From NCBI GenBank assembly GCA_030591525.1, contig JAUVAV010000016.1, forward strand, positions 1 to 63,271: a stretch of DNA of 63,271 nucleotides, in the 5' to 3' direction. The notes beneath the pieces were generated by a model. It had not been told where the DNA came from, ran no database searches, and saw only the letters and a list, made by a program, of their open reading frames with translations. Shown one piece after another: positions 8,959 to 18,085 of this stretch. The number at the start of each line of letters is the position of its first letter. Positions within the stretch are counted from its first letter, which is position 1. The DNA comes from a candidate division FCPU426 bacterium (GTDB lineage: Bacteria > Oederibacteriota > JAAXVQ01 > JAUVAV01). The position numbers and the translations under genes are program-made.

Positions 8959-10221
8959 ATGGAAAGAATTATTATTAAGGGAGGAAAAAAACTGAGCGGA
9001 AGTGTGCGGGTAAGCGGATCTAAGAATGCCGCCTTACCAGTAATCGCGGCCTCTCTATTGGCGGACGGGGCCTGTCGGCTGGAAAACGCACCTAAGGTAA
9101 AAGATATCCAAACCATGTGTCAGATGGTCGGGGTTCTAGGCGGCCGGACCAAACGGGAAACGGATGTTCTGGTTATTGATTCTTCCGGCTTTTCCTGCCG
9201 CCCGGCGCCTTATGATCTGGTACGTACCATGCGCGCCTCGGTATATGTTTTAGCCCCGCTCTTATCCCGCTTTCGCAAGGCCAAGGTGGCCCTTCCGGGA
9301 GGGTGTGCGATTGGACTGCGTCCCCTTGACCAGCACTTGAAAGGGCTGGAAGCCTTAGGCGCTAAAGTAAAGATGGAGCATGGGTACATCCAGGCGGAAG
9401 CCGCACAGGGGCTGCACGGAGCTGAAATCTATTTAGATGTTGCCAGCGTGGGCGCAACTGTAAATATATTACTGGCGGCGGCGCTGGCCAAGGGCAGAAC
9501 TGTTTTAGACCACGCGGCCTGTGAACCGGAAATAGTTAATTTGGCCGGGTTTCTCAATGCCATGGGAGCCAGAATTCAGGGGGCCGGAACCAGCCGGGTT
9601 TTAATCGAGGGAGTGAAACGTCTGGCTCCGGTGACCTATCAAATCATACCTGATCGCATCGAGGCCGGAACCTTAGCTATAGCCGTGGCCATTACCCAGG
9701 GCGAAGCTTTGATAGAAGGATTTTTTCTAACGCATCTGGCGGCTCTGGAACGGAAATTATCCGCTGCCGGGGTAGAGTTGCGGTCTGAGAGCGAAAGCGC
9801 GGTCAGGGTAAAGTGTAAAAACGATGAGTTGTTGCCGATCGATATCGTAACCCTGCCATATCCGGGATTTCCTACTGATCTTCAGGCCCAATGGATGGCT
9901 CTAATGTGCCGGGCCTCGGGACGTTCCGTGATAACGGAAAGTATCTGGGAAAACCGCTTCATGCATGTGGCGGAATTGAAGCGCATGGGTGCGAATATCC
10001 GGATTGAAGGCAATAACGCCCTGATTCGGGGCGGAAGAGCGCTCTCCGGTGCGCCGGTTATGGCCTCGGATTTGAGAGCTTCGGCCGCCCTGATATTGGC
10101 CGGTTTGGTGGCGGAAGGCGAGACTTCCATCTCCCGAATTTATCATCTTGACCGTGGATATGAAAAACTGGAGGACAAACTCGCTGCGCTGGGCGCGGAG
10201 ATCAGACGGGAGACGGAATGA
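8959..10221 (+). CDS. murA: UDP-N-acetylglucosamine 1-carboxyvinyltransferase
   Basis: MurA transfers enolpyruvate from PEP to UDP-GlcNAc, the first committed step of peptidoglycan synthesis, in the cytosol. The 420 residues match the family. Lys22-Asn23 lie in VSGSKNAALPV, and the catalytic Cys116 is in LPGGCAIGLRPLDQHLKG; a Cys here normally means fosfomycin sensitivity. ATG 8959 is preferred over a TTG at 8914 because MERIIIKGGKKLSGSV is the usual MurA N-terminus and 'gaggcggag' lies just upstream. It is followed 132 bp later by hisD. In many proteobacteria the order is murA-hisG-hisD-hisC, so hisG is missing here. Confidence 0.96.
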   Translation: MERIIIKGGKKLSGSVRVSGSKNAALPVIAASLLADGACRLENAPKVKDIQTMCQMVGVLGGRTKRETDVLVIDSSGFSCRPAPYDLVRTMRASVYVLAPLLSRFRKAKVALPGGCAIGLRPLDQHLKGLEALGAKVKMEHGYIQAEAAQGLHGAEIYLDVASVGATVNILLAAALAKGRTVLDHAACEPEIVNLAGFLNAMGARIQGAGTSRVLIEGVKRLAPVTYQIIPDRIEAGTLAIAVAITQGEALIEGFFLTHLAALERKLSAAGVELRSESESAVRVKCKNDELLPIDIVTLPYPGFPTDLQAQWMALMCRASGRSVITESIWENRFMHVAELKRMGANIRIEGNNALIRGGRALSGAPVMASDLRASAALILAGLVAEGETSISRIYHLDRGYEKLEDKLAALGAEIRRETE

Positions 10222-10301
10222 AGGATTTTCTGCGCCGGAATTTATCCTTCGGCTAACTGACAGGTTACTCCCGAAAGACATTTTTACTTGCCGCGGAACA
10301 A

Positions 10302-10330
10302 TTGACATGCTATGATTTTTTTTCTAATTT
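10302..10330 (+). promoter_or_regulatory. Sigma-70-like promoter of the his-trp operon
   Basis: TTGACA at 10302-10307, a 17-nt spacer, then TAATTT at 10325-10330. The predicted start of transcription near 10337 leaves a short leader to hisD (ATG 10354), with 'caaggtg' as ribosome-binding site. No attenuator-like leader peptide fits in that space. Confidence 0.65.
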
Positions 10331-10353
10331 ATTTTTTCCAAGGTGCCTAATCC

Positions 10354-11700
10354 ATGCGACTGGTAAATCTACATACTCCAACCGGACAAAGAATTTGGCG
10401 TCAATACCTGGAGCGGCGCACCGGGGATTCGGATGCCACGCGACTGCGTCGTGATCCTTTAACGCTCAAGTTTTTTCGGCGGCCGGTTACGGCCTGTCAG
10501 GCCGTGACTGAAATTTTAAAGCAGGTACGCCGGCAAGGCGATGCGGCTCTGTTGAAATACGCGCGGGTTATGGAGGGCTGGAATCCCGGCTCCGGCGGGT
10601 TGCGAATTCCGGAGATTCAGCGGCAAGCGGCAGTACGCCGGGTTCCCCCACAACTCCGGCGCGCTTTGCAAACCGCGGCTAAGCATATCCGGGATTTTCA
10701 CCACGCCCAGCGGATAATTAAAAGAACCGGCCAACGCCGCCGCGGGGTTAGTCTGCGGGAGAGACGTCGTCCTTTGGACCGGATAGGAATTTACGTGCCC
10801 GGGGGAAGAGCGCCCCTGATTTCTACGGTATTAATGAATGCTCTGCCCGCCCAGGTGGCCGGCGTGCGCGAGATCGTGATGGCCACTCCGCCGGGGAAGC
10901 ACGGAGAGGTTCCACCGGCCGTTTTATATGCGGCCGAGCTCGCGGGCGTGCAGGACGTTTTCCGTATCGGCGGAGCCGCCGCTATCGGCGCTATGGCCTT
11001 GGGGACAGCAAGCATCAAAAAAGTGCATAAGATTGTGGGGCCGGGCAGCGTTTTCGTGGTGGAAGCCAAGCGCCAGGTAGTGGGCGAGGTAGGAATTGAC
11101 AGCCTGGCCGGTCCGAGTGAGATACTTATTATTGCGGATAAGAGCGCTAATCCGCGAAACCTGGCTTGGGATCTACTGGCCCAAGGGGAGCACGGCTCCG
11201 GGGCGGTGGGAATACTGCTCACGCCGGAGGAAAAGTTGATAGCTGCGGTGATCCGGGAAACCAGGGCCATTGCGCGTCAATCCCCGGAGTTGAAACCGGC
11301 CGGGCAGGAGAACGCGATTTTCAAAGTTCGGCATCTGGAGGAAGCCATGGCGTTGAATAATGCCTATGCGCCGGAACATCTTTCCCTGCAAGTACGGAAT
11401 GCCGGCACCTGGCTGAACCGGATACAATCTGCCGGTGCGGTTTTCTTGGGAAGCATTACGGCTCAGGCCATGGGAGATTATATCGCCGGACCGAATCATG
11501 TGCTGCCTACGGGCCGGACCGCCAACTGGGCTTCCCCGCTTTCAGTAGCGGATTTTGAGCACTGCACCAGTGTGGTGCAATATACCAGCGAGGGAATGAG
11601 GCGCGAAGGACCGGCGGCCATGGCGATTGCCGCGGCCGAGGGACTTACGGCCCATGTCGAATCCATCCGGCAGCGCATGGCAGCGTCAAAAAAAGTATGA
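10354..11700 (+). CDS. hisD: Histidinol dehydrogenase
   Basis: HisD performs the last two oxidations of histidine synthesis (L-histidinol to L-histidine, NAD+ and Zn2+ dependent). Family blocks are present in order: IYVPGGRAPLISTVLMNALP, RIGGAAAIGAMALGT, VGPGSVFVVEAKRQV, DSLAGPSEILIIAD, zinc-site LLAQGEHGSGAVG, GDYIAGPNHVLPTGRTA, and a C-terminal GLTAHVESI supplying a conserved His. 448 residues is slightly above the usual 430; the extra part is a basic, poorly conserved N-terminus. First gene of the his-trp operon. Confidence 0.95.
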   Translation: MRLVNLHTPTGQRIWRQYLERRTGDSDATRLRRDPLTLKFFRRPVTACQAVTEILKQVRRQGDAALLKYARVMEGWNPGSGGLRIPEIQRQAAVRRVPPQLRRALQTAAKHIRDFHHAQRIIKRTGQRRRGVSLRERRRPLDRIGIYVPGGRAPLISTVLMNALPAQVAGVREIVMATPPGKHGEVPPAVLYAAELAGVQDVFRIGGAAAIGAMALGTASIKKVHKIVGPGSVFVVEAKRQVVGEVGIDSLAGPSEILIIADKSANPRNLAWDLLAQGEHGSGAVGILLTPEEKLIAAVIRETRAIARQSPELKPAGQENAIFKVRHLEEAMALNNAYAPEHLSLQVRNAGTWLNRIQSAGAVFLGSITAQAMGDYIAGPNHVLPTGRTANWASPLSVADFEHCTSVVQYTSEGMRREGPAAMAIAAAEGLTAHVESIRQRMAASKKV

Positions 11701-11740
11701 AAGACAAATGATAATACTTAGTGCATAACCAGGAGAAAAA

Positions 11741-12820
11741 ATGGAGAGCCGGCTTAAGGTTCTGGAAAAATATATTAAAGCGGGGATACAGGAATTAGAA
11801 CCCTATGCCGCCGAAGCTGGCGGGCCGCCTGTCCGCCTGGATGCCAATGAGAGTCCTTTTGATATACCCCAGGATTTAAAACAGGAAATCCTGGAAGGTT
11901 TTCGCGCGCTTCCCTGGAATCGTTATCCGGATCCAGAGTGTTGGAAACTCCGGCAAGCTCTGGCCAAAAGGTCCGGAGTGACGGCGGAACAGTTGATAGT
12001 AGGCAATGGCTCGGATGAAATTATCAGAGATTTGCTGACCGCCTATGGCGGAACCGGAACGCAAACGGTGTTTCCCATTCCGACCTTTGGTATGTTTAGG
12101 ATTTTGACGCTGGTCACCGGCGGAAAACCGGTGGAAGTTCGGCTGAAAGATGACTGGTCTTTGGACATTCCGTCCCTGCTCCGCGAGCTTAAAGCAGAAG
12201 CAACTCGGATGCTCTTTTTGGCCAGCCCCAACAATCCCACGGGGAATGTTATTCCGGTCGAGCAAGTGGAAGAGATACTGAAATCCACGGACTGCCTGGT
12301 AGTAGTTGATGAAGCCTATGGTTTATTCGCCGGGCAAAGCATATTAAACCGGCTGGGGAAGTATCCTAATCTGGCGGTACTCTCAACTTTTTCCAAGGCC
12401 ATGTCACTGGCCGGCGTGCGGGTAGGATACCTGGCGGCTCATCCGGAAATCATCCGGGTTCTCAACCGCGTCCGACTGCCCTATAACTTGGATGCTTTGG
12501 CTCAGCACGCGGCTCTAAAAGTAATGGCCAATTTTGAGTTCTGGAAAGAGCAGGCCGGGAAGATCGCGGCGGAAAGAGAGCGGGTTTCCGGCCGGCTCTC
12601 CCAGCACCCGGAGGTCACGGTCTATCCCAGTCAGGCCAATTTTGTGCTTATCCGGGTTAAGCAAGCGCAGAGCCTCAAGCAGGAATTAGCCCGGAACGGG
12701 GTGGCGGTTCGCGGATTTCCCGCCCGGGAGAGGTTGCATGACTGTTTGCGGATCACTATCGGACGGCCGGAAGAGAACGACCAATTATTAAAATTATTGG
12801 AAACGGCCTTGGGCCGCTGA
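11741..12820 (+). CDS. hisC: Histidinol-phosphate aminotransferase
   Basis: A PLP-dependent fold-type I aminotransferase of 359 residues that converts imidazole acetol phosphate plus glutamate to histidinol phosphate. Seen: RLDANESPFDIP, the PLP-phosphate region VGNGSDEIIRDLL, SPNNPTGNVIP, VVVDEAYGLF, and the Schiff-base lysine in STFSKAMSLAGVRVGY. An 'aggagaaaa' ribosome site precedes ATG 11741. It lies 40 bp after hisD. Confidence 0.94.
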   Translation: MESRLKVLEKYIKAGIQELEPYAAEAGGPPVRLDANESPFDIPQDLKQEILEGFRALPWNRYPDPECWKLRQALAKRSGVTAEQLIVGNGSDEIIRDLLTAYGGTGTQTVFPIPTFGMFRILTLVTGGKPVEVRLKDDWSLDIPSLLRELKAEATRMLFLASPNNPTGNVIPVEQVEEILKSTDCLVVVDEAYGLFAGQSILNRLGKYPNLAVLSTFSKAMSLAGVRVGYLAAHPEIIRVLNRVRLPYNLDALAQHAALKVMANFEFWKEQAGKIAAERERVSGRLSQHPEVTVYPSQANFVLIRVKQAQSLKQELARNGVAVRGFPARERLHDCLRITIGRPEENDQLLKLLETALGR

Positions 12821-12833
12821 AGAGGTGGGAATT

Positions 12834-13430
12834 ATGAAAGGAACCAGGCGATTGGCCCGGGTAGACAGAAAAACCAAGGAGACCAGGGTTCAGGTTAAAA
12901 TCATTCTGGATGGTTCGGGATATTCCCGGTTGGATATCAAGCTGCCCTTTTTAGAACATATGCTTACTCTCTGGGCCGCGCACGGATTGCTGGATCTGGA
13001 AATAAAAGCGCGGGGAGACCTCGAGGTGGATCAGCACCACCTGGTGGAAGACATTGGCATCACTATGGGCCAGGCTTTGACCAAAGCCTTGGGCGATAAA
13101 AAAGGGATTCAGCGTTACGGTTGGAGTTTGCTGCCCATGGATGAATCCCTGGTGGCCGTGGCCCTGGATATCTCAGGCCGTCCTTATCTGGCGTTTAACT
13201 TGCGGTTACGCCAGAAGCGCCTGGGTGAGTTCGACACCGAACTAATACTCGAGTTTTTCCGGGCTTTTGCCACGGCAGCGGGACTGACCCTGCATATAAC
13301 CCAGCAGGCAGGGGGCAATACCCATCACTTGGCAGAGGCGGCGTTCAAGGGCTGCGGACGGGCTTTGCGCCAAGCTCTGGCCCGCGAGCCAAGACAAAGA
13401 GGTATTCCCAGCACCAAGGGAAGGTTGTAG
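12834..13430 (+). CDS. hisB: Imidazoleglycerol-phosphate dehydratase
   Basis: 198 residues, a monofunctional HisB dehydratase with the paired metal-binding motifs QHHLVEDIGITMGQAL and THHLAEAAFKGCGRAL and the LPFLEHML and PMDESLV blocks. It dehydrates IGP to imidazole acetol phosphate. There is no fused histidinol-phosphatase domain as in the enterobacterial protein. ATG 12834 is chosen over GTG 12825 because 'agaggtgg' then serves as ribosome site. Its stop codon shares one base with the hisH start. Confidence 0.95.
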   Translation: MKGTRRLARVDRKTKETRVQVKIILDGSGYSRLDIKLPFLEHMLTLWAAHGLLDLEIKARGDLEVDQHHLVEDIGITMGQALTKALGDKKGIQRYGWSLLPMDESLVAVALDISGRPYLAFNLRLRQKRLGEFDTELILEFFRAFATAAGLTLHITQQAGGNTHHLAEAAFKGCGRALRQALAREPRQRGIPSTKGRL

Positions 13431-14035
13431 TGGTTGCGATTGTTGATTACCGGATGGGGAATTTGCATTCGGTAAGCAAAGCCTGTGCTGCCGTTGGTTT
13501 GGAAGCAAGCATTGTTACCCGGGCTGGGGATATCCGCCGGGCCCGGGCGGTTATCCTGCCGGGAGTGGGTGCTTTTGGCCAGGCCATGAGGCATTTAAGG
13601 CGTCAGGGCCTGGTCAAGGTTTTGCGGGAAGCAGCCGGTTCCGGCAAACCTTTCCTGGGGGTTTGTTTGGGCATGCAATTGCTTTTCCAGGAGTCGCAGG
13701 AATTCGGCCGGCATGCCGGACTGGGGATTCTACCCGGAAGCGTACGACCTTTTTCCAAGCGGTTAAAAGTTCCGCACATGGGTTGGAACAGTTTGAATAT
13801 CAAGCGGCCCAGTCCGTTTTTGCGCGGAATCCGGAACCATACCTACATGTATTTTGTGCATTCTTTTTACTGTGATCCCAAAGATTCGGAGTTGGTCCTG
13901 GCTACGACTAATTACGGTTTGGAAGTAAGTGCGATCGTGGGCCGCGGCAATCTCTGCGCGACCCAATTTCATCCGGAGAAGAGCCAGACGCTTGGTCTTA
14001 AAATTTATTCCAATTTTGCGCGCCTGTTGGCCTGA
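13430..14035 (+). CDS. hisH: Imidazole glycerol phosphate synthase, glutaminase subunit
   Basis: A class I glutamine amidotransferase of 201 residues that supplies ammonia to HisF. Seen: IVDYRMGNLHSVSKA at the N-terminus, the nucleophilic Cys in FLGVCLGMQLLF, and the His/Glu of the triad in TQFHPEKSQ. The GTG start at 13430 overlaps the hisB stop by one base, implying translational coupling. hisF is encoded two genes downstream. Confidence 0.95.
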   Translation: MVAIVDYRMGNLHSVSKACAAVGLEASIVTRAGDIRRARAVILPGVGAFGQAMRHLRRQGLVKVLREAAGSGKPFLGVCLGMQLLFQESQEFGRHAGLGILPGSVRPFSKRLKVPHMGWNSLNIKRPSPFLRGIRNHTYMYFVHSFYCDPKDSELVLATTNYGLEVSAIVGRGNLCATQFHPEKSQTLGLKIYSNFARLLA

Positions 14036-14050
14036 TAGGAGTGATTAATT

Positions 14051-14773
14051 ATGATGGTTTATCCTGCGATTGATTTACGTAAAGGCCGTTGTGTCAGGCT
14101 TATCCGGGGGGATATACGGGATGAGACGGTATATTCCAAAGAACCCGCCTCCATGGCCAAACTTTGGCAGCTCAAAGGAGCCAAATATCTGCATGTGGTG
14201 GATTTGGACGGCGCTTTGACCGGGGTGCCTAAGAATTTAAAATATGTTTATCAAATTGTAAAAGCCGTCAAAATTCCGGTTCAATTCGGCGGTGGTGTCC
14301 GAAATCTGGAACTGATAAAGGAGTTGCTGGATAAAGGCATTAAAAGGGTGATTATAGGCACTAATGCCCTGGCCCTGGATTTCCTGGAAAAAGCCATAAA
14401 AGAATTCGGCGCTTCCCGGATCGTGGGAGGGTTGGACTCGCGGGATGGGAAGGTGGCGGTGCGCGGATGGAAGGATACTACGGATAAGCCGGCCTTGGAT
14501 TTTGCCAAGGAACTTGAGCAGGCCGGGGTTAAAAATATAATTTTTACAGATGTTAAACGGGACGGGTTGCTTTCCGGGCCCAATTTTAAAAGCATTAAAG
14601 CCATTGCTTCCGGTATTAAGGTTCCGGTAATTGCCTCCGGAGGAGTTTCCAGTCTGAAGGATATTCGGCATTTAAAGAATCTCGAGAAATACGGTGTAAG
14701 CGGCATGATTATTGGAAAAGCACTCTATACCGGAGCCTTGGATCTTAAGGAAGCCATTGCGGCGGCGGCCTAG
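14051..14773 (+). CDS. hisA: ProFAR isomerase
   Basis: A (beta/alpha)8 barrel of 240 residues that isomerises N'-ProFAR to PRFAR. Seen: YPAIDLRKGRCVRL with the catalytic Asp, VQFGGGVRN, and the second phosphate-binding region PVIASGGVSSLKD, with FTDVKRDG carrying the second catalytic Asp. 15 bp after hisH; ATG 14054 is an equally possible start. Confidence 0.95.
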   Translation: MMVYPAIDLRKGRCVRLIRGDIRDETVYSKEPASMAKLWQLKGAKYLHVVDLDGALTGVPKNLKYVYQIVKAVKIPVQFGGGVRNLELIKELLDKGIKRVIIGTNALALDFLEKAIKEFGASRIVGGLDSRDGKVAVRGWKDTTDKPALDFAKELEQAGVKNIIFTDVKRDGLLSGPNFKSIKAIASGIKVPVIASGGVSSLKDIRHLKNLEKYGVSGMIIGKALYTGALDLKEAIAAAA

Positions 14774-14782
14774 GATAATAAA

Positions 14783-15553
14783 ATGCTGGCAAAACGAATT
14801 ATTCCCTGCCTGGATGTAATGAATGGACGAGTAGTCAAAGGGGTTAATTTCGTGCATTTACGGGATGCCGGTGACCCGGTGGCCCAGGCTGTAGTCTATG
14901 AGCGTGCCGGGGCGGACGAACTGGTTTTTTTAGACATCACGGCCAGCGTGGAGAGCCGGCAAACCATGATTCGCGTAGTGGAAAAGTGCGCGGATCGAAT
15001 ATTCATGCCTTTAACCGTGGGAGGAGGTATCCGCACGGTGCGGGATATTCGGGTGCTGTTGCGCGCCGGAGCGGATAAAATCTCGATTAATACCGTGGCA
15101 GTCCAGCATCCGGAATTGATCCGGCAGGCTTCGGAAATATTCGGCCAAAGCTGCATAGTTTTAGCCATAGATGCCCGGCGCCGCAAAGGAAAGGCCGGAG
15201 GCTGGGAAGTTTACATCCATGGCGGACGTACGGCCACCGGGCTGGATGCCGTAAAATGGGCGCGCCGCGGGGTGAAGCTGGGAGTGGGTGAAATTTTGCT
15301 GACATCCATGGATTGCGATGGAACGCAAAACGGATATGACGTGGCATTAAATCGGGAGGTTGCGGAAGCGGTCTCCGTCCCGGTTATTGCCAGCGGCGGG
15401 GCCGGCCGGCTCAGTCATTTAGCCGAAGTTTTAGATCGAGGGAAAGCCGATGCAGTACTGGCGGCCAGCATTTTTCATTACGGTAAGTACTCCATTGGCC
15501 AGGCCAAGCGCTATTTGGCCCGCCGGGGAGTGCCGGTGAGATTGACTGGATAA
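14783..15553 (+). CDS. hisF: Imidazole glycerol phosphate synthase, cyclase subunit
   Basis: A 256-residue barrel enzyme that partners HisH to make IGP and AICAR from PRFAR. Diagnostic pieces: [20 protein letters not shown] at the N-terminus (catalytic Asp11), [27 protein letters not shown] (second catalytic Asp) and [14 protein letters not shown]. It starts 9 bp after hisA. Confidence 0.96.
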   Translation: MLAKRIIPCLDVMNGRVVKGVNFVHLRDAGDPVAQAVVYERAGADELVFLDITASVESRQTMIRVVEKCADRIFMPLTVGGGIRTVRDIRVLLRAGADKISINTVAVQHPELIRQASEIFGQSCIVLAIDARRRKGKAGGWEVYIHGGRTATGLDAVKWARRGVKLGVGEILLTSMDCDGTQNGYDVALNREVAEAVSVPVIASGGAGRLSHLAEVLDRGKADAVLAASIFHYGKYSIGQAKRYLARRGVPVRLTG

Positions 15554-15576
15554 TAAGTAAGAGGAGAATATAAAAC

Positions 15577-15960
15577 ATGCCTATTCCTGAAGGAATGAAA
15601 TTTGATGATAAAGGTTTGATGGTAGCTATTGTGCAGGACGCGGAGAACGGCGAGATTCTTATGCAGGCATTTATGAACGAGGAGGCTCTGCGCTTGAGTC
15701 TGGAAACCGGTCTGGCTCATTACTATAGCCGCTCCCGGAAAAAGCTCTGGAAGAAGGGCGAATCTTCCGGACATATTCAGCAGGTGAAAGAGGTCAGAGT
15801 GGACTGTGACCTGGATGCTGTCATTCTTAAAGTAAATCAAATCGGGGGCGCCTGCCATACCGGATTTCGGTCCTGTTTTTACCGGGTAATAAATTCCGAC
15901 GGTTCACTGCGCGAGGAAGGTCAAAAAGAATTCGATCCCAGTCAGGTTTATAAGACATAA
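15577..15960 (+). CDS. hisI: Phosphoribosyl-AMP cyclohydrolase
   Basis: 127 residues, a stand-alone cyclohydrolase (PR-AMP to ProFAR). Zinc and magnesium ligands are visible in [12 protein letters not shown] and [14 protein letters not shown], with [19 protein letters not shown] ahead of them. There is no HisE (phosphoribosyl-ATP pyrophosphatase) domain fused and none encoded nearby, so HisE must come from elsewhere. Confidence 0.95.
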   Translation: MPIPEGMKFDDKGLMVAIVQDAENGEILMQAFMNEEALRLSLETGLAHYYSRSRKKLWKKGESSGHIQQVKEVRVDCDLDAVILKVNQIGGACHTGFRSCFYRVINSDGSLREEGQKEFDPSQVYKT

Positions 15961-15983
15961 AATTACAACGGAAAGGGTGTAGT

Positions 15984-17498
15984 ATGTTTTCTCCCAGCCT
16001 CGGGGAATTTAAACAACGCTGCCGGAAAGGGAATTTAATCCCGGTTTATCTTGAGATGCCGGCGGACGTGGAAACGCCGGTTTCCGCGTTTTTGAAAATC
16101 GCCGGCCAGGCGCGCCGGGCTTTTCTGCTGGAGAGCGTCGAAAATGGAGAGCAAGTGGGGCGTTATTCCTTTCTGGGGGCGGATCCGGATGAGGTTCTAG
16201 CGGTCCGCCAAGGAGTGGTTGAGTATACCTGCCGGGGAAAAACCAGAGTGCTATCCCGGAGCAAGGATCCCATAACGGTTTTACGTAAGCTTATGCAGCG
16301 CTACCGGACAGTAAATGATCCCGCCTTACCCCCGTTTTTTGGCGGAGCTGTGGGTTATTTGGCGTATGACATGGCTCGCTATTTCGAGCGTCTGCCTGCC
16401 AAGAATCCTGATGATCTGAAGTTGCCCGAGGCTTTATTGATTTTTACCGAGAACCTATTGGTTTTTGATCATGTCAAGCATATCATTAAGATTGTAAGCA
16501 ATGCCCATATTACCGGAGACCCGGAAAAAGCTTATCGCCGGGCGCAAGGCGCGATTCGTTCCCTGGCGAAAAAATTAGCCGGATCTCTGCCGCGCTTACC
16601 GGTTCGGAGACGAGCCGGTAAAATTAAATTGGTATCCAATATAAGCCGGAAAGATTTCATTTCCAATGTCCGCCGGTCCAAAGCCTATATCCGCGCCGGG
16701 GATATTATCCAGGTTCAAATATCCCAGCGCGTCTCAGCCCGGTCAACGGCCGCTCCCTTTGATGTTTATCGCGCGCTGCGCGCGGTTAATCCTTCGCCCT
16801 ACATGTTTTATCTGCGGTTTCAGGAGTGCGAGCTGATCGGTTCTTCTCCGGAACTTTTGGTTAAGCGGGAAGGTCAGGTAGTGTCCACGCGGCCCATAGC
16901 CGGAACCATGAAAAGGGGAACGGATGCGGAAAGCGACCGGCGTCAGGCCGAACGGTTGTTAGGCGACCCCAAGGAACGGGCCGAGCATATTATGCTGGTG
17001 GATTTGGGACGCAATGATCTCGGCCGGGTTTGCACTTACGGGACAGTACAGGTTCCGGAACTCATGGTTATAGAGAAGTACTCTCACGTTATGCATATTG
17101 TATCCCAGGTTGACGGCCGGCTGGCTTCCGGCCAGGACCAGTTTGACGTCTTGCGGGCAGCCTTTCCGGCCGGAACTGTAACCGGAGCGCCCAAAATCAG
17201 GGCCATGGAAATTATAGAAGAACTGGAGACCTGCCGCCGGGGTCCGTATGCAGGAGCAGTCGGATATTTCAACTATTCCGGCAGCCTGGATACGGCGATT
17301 ACCATCCGGACTATTCTTTATACCCGGGGAAAATACTACCTTCAAGCTGCGGCCGGAATTGTGGCGGATTCGCAACCGGAGCGTGAATACCAGGAAACGC
17401 TGAGCAAAATGCAGGCCTTGGTCCAGGCTTTGGAACTGGCTCACCAGGGATGGCCCTCCCGCGGCACGCTTGGCTGGAAAGGCGGGCGTGGGAAATGA
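15984..17498 (+). CDS. trpE: Anthranilate synthase component I
   Basis: 504 residues of the chorismate-binding family; with TrpG it makes anthranilate. Motifs: [65 protein letters not shown] and [10 protein letters not shown]. Full length suggests TrpE rather than the shorter PabB, but PabB cannot be excluded because the other trp genes are absent here. The end overlaps trpG by 4 bp (ATGA). Confidence 0.9.
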   Translation: MFSPSLGEFKQRCRKGNLIPVYLEMPADVETPVSAFLKIAGQARRAFLLESVENGEQVGRYSFLGADPDEVLAVRQGVVEYTCRGKTRVLSRSKDPITVLRKLMQRYRTVNDPALPPFFGGAVGYLAYDMARYFERLPAKNPDDLKLPEALLIFTENLLVFDHVKHIIKIVSNAHITGDPEKAYRRAQGAIRSLAKKLAGSLPRLPVRRRAGKIKLVSNISRKDFISNVRRSKAYIRAGDIIQVQISQRVSARSTAAPFDVYRALRAVNPSPYMFYLRFQECELIGSSPELLVKREGQVVSTRPIAGTMKRGTDAESDRRQAERLLGDPKERAEHIMLVDLGRNDLGRVCTYGTVQVPELMVIEKYSHVMHIVSQVDGRLASGQDQFDVLRAAFPAGTVTGAPKIRAMEIIEELETCRRGPYAGAVGYFNYSGSLDTAITIRTILYTRGKYYLQAAAGIVADSQPEREYQETLSKMQALVQALELAHQGWPSRGTLGWKGGRGK

Positions 17499-18082
17499 TC
17501 TTGATGATAGATAACTATGACTCCTTTACATATAATTTAGTGCAGTATTTGGGGGAGTTGGGGAAAAAAATCAAGGTGGTCCGCAACGATGAAATCAAGC
17601 CGGAAGATATCGCGCGGTTGCGTCCCGAAAAAATTGTTATTTCCCCCGGGCCGGGTACGCCGCAAGAGGCGGGAATATCCGTGGAAGTAATTAAAACCTT
17701 TTGTTCACAGATACCCATTCTGGGCGTCTGTCTGGGACATCAATCCATTGCCGAAGCTTTCGGCGGCCGGATAGTGCGGGCGGCCCGCTTAATGCATGGC
17801 AAAACCTCGGATATTCAGCATGACGGCCGGGGAGTATTTAAAGGCTTGCCCCATCCCTTTACGGCTACCCGATATCACTCTTTATTGGTGGATCCCGGGA
17901 AACTGCCCAAGACGCTCAGGATTACGGCCTGGACGAAAGAAAAAGAAATTATGGGTATTCGCCATTGCCAATATCCGACCGAGGGCGTGCAATTCCATCC
18001 GGAATCGATATTGACTGAGGCCGGGAAGCAGATGCTGGCTAATTTTCTTAAATTCAAAAGTCCCACGCAAGAACGGAGATAG
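17495..18082 (+). CDS. trpG: Anthranilate synthase component II (glutaminase)
   Basis: 195 residues, a class I amidotransferase with [20 protein letters not shown], the nucleophile in [17 protein letters not shown] and [12 protein letters not shown]. It may also serve as PabA for folate synthesis. The start at 17495 overlaps the trpE stop (ATGA), so the two subunits are coupled in translation. A GTG/ATG further upstream would lie wholly inside trpE and is not needed. Confidence 0.93.
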   Translation: MILMIDNYDSFTYNLVQYLGELGKKIKVVRNDEIKPEDIARLRPEKIVISPGPGTPQEAGISVEVIKTFCSQIPILGVCLGHQSIAEAFGGRIVRAARLMHGKTSDIQHDGRGVFKGLPHPFTATRYHSLLVDPGKLPKTLRITAWTKEKEIMGIRHCQYPTEGVQFHPESILTEAGKQMLANFLKFKSPTQERR

Positions 18083-18085
18083 GCC

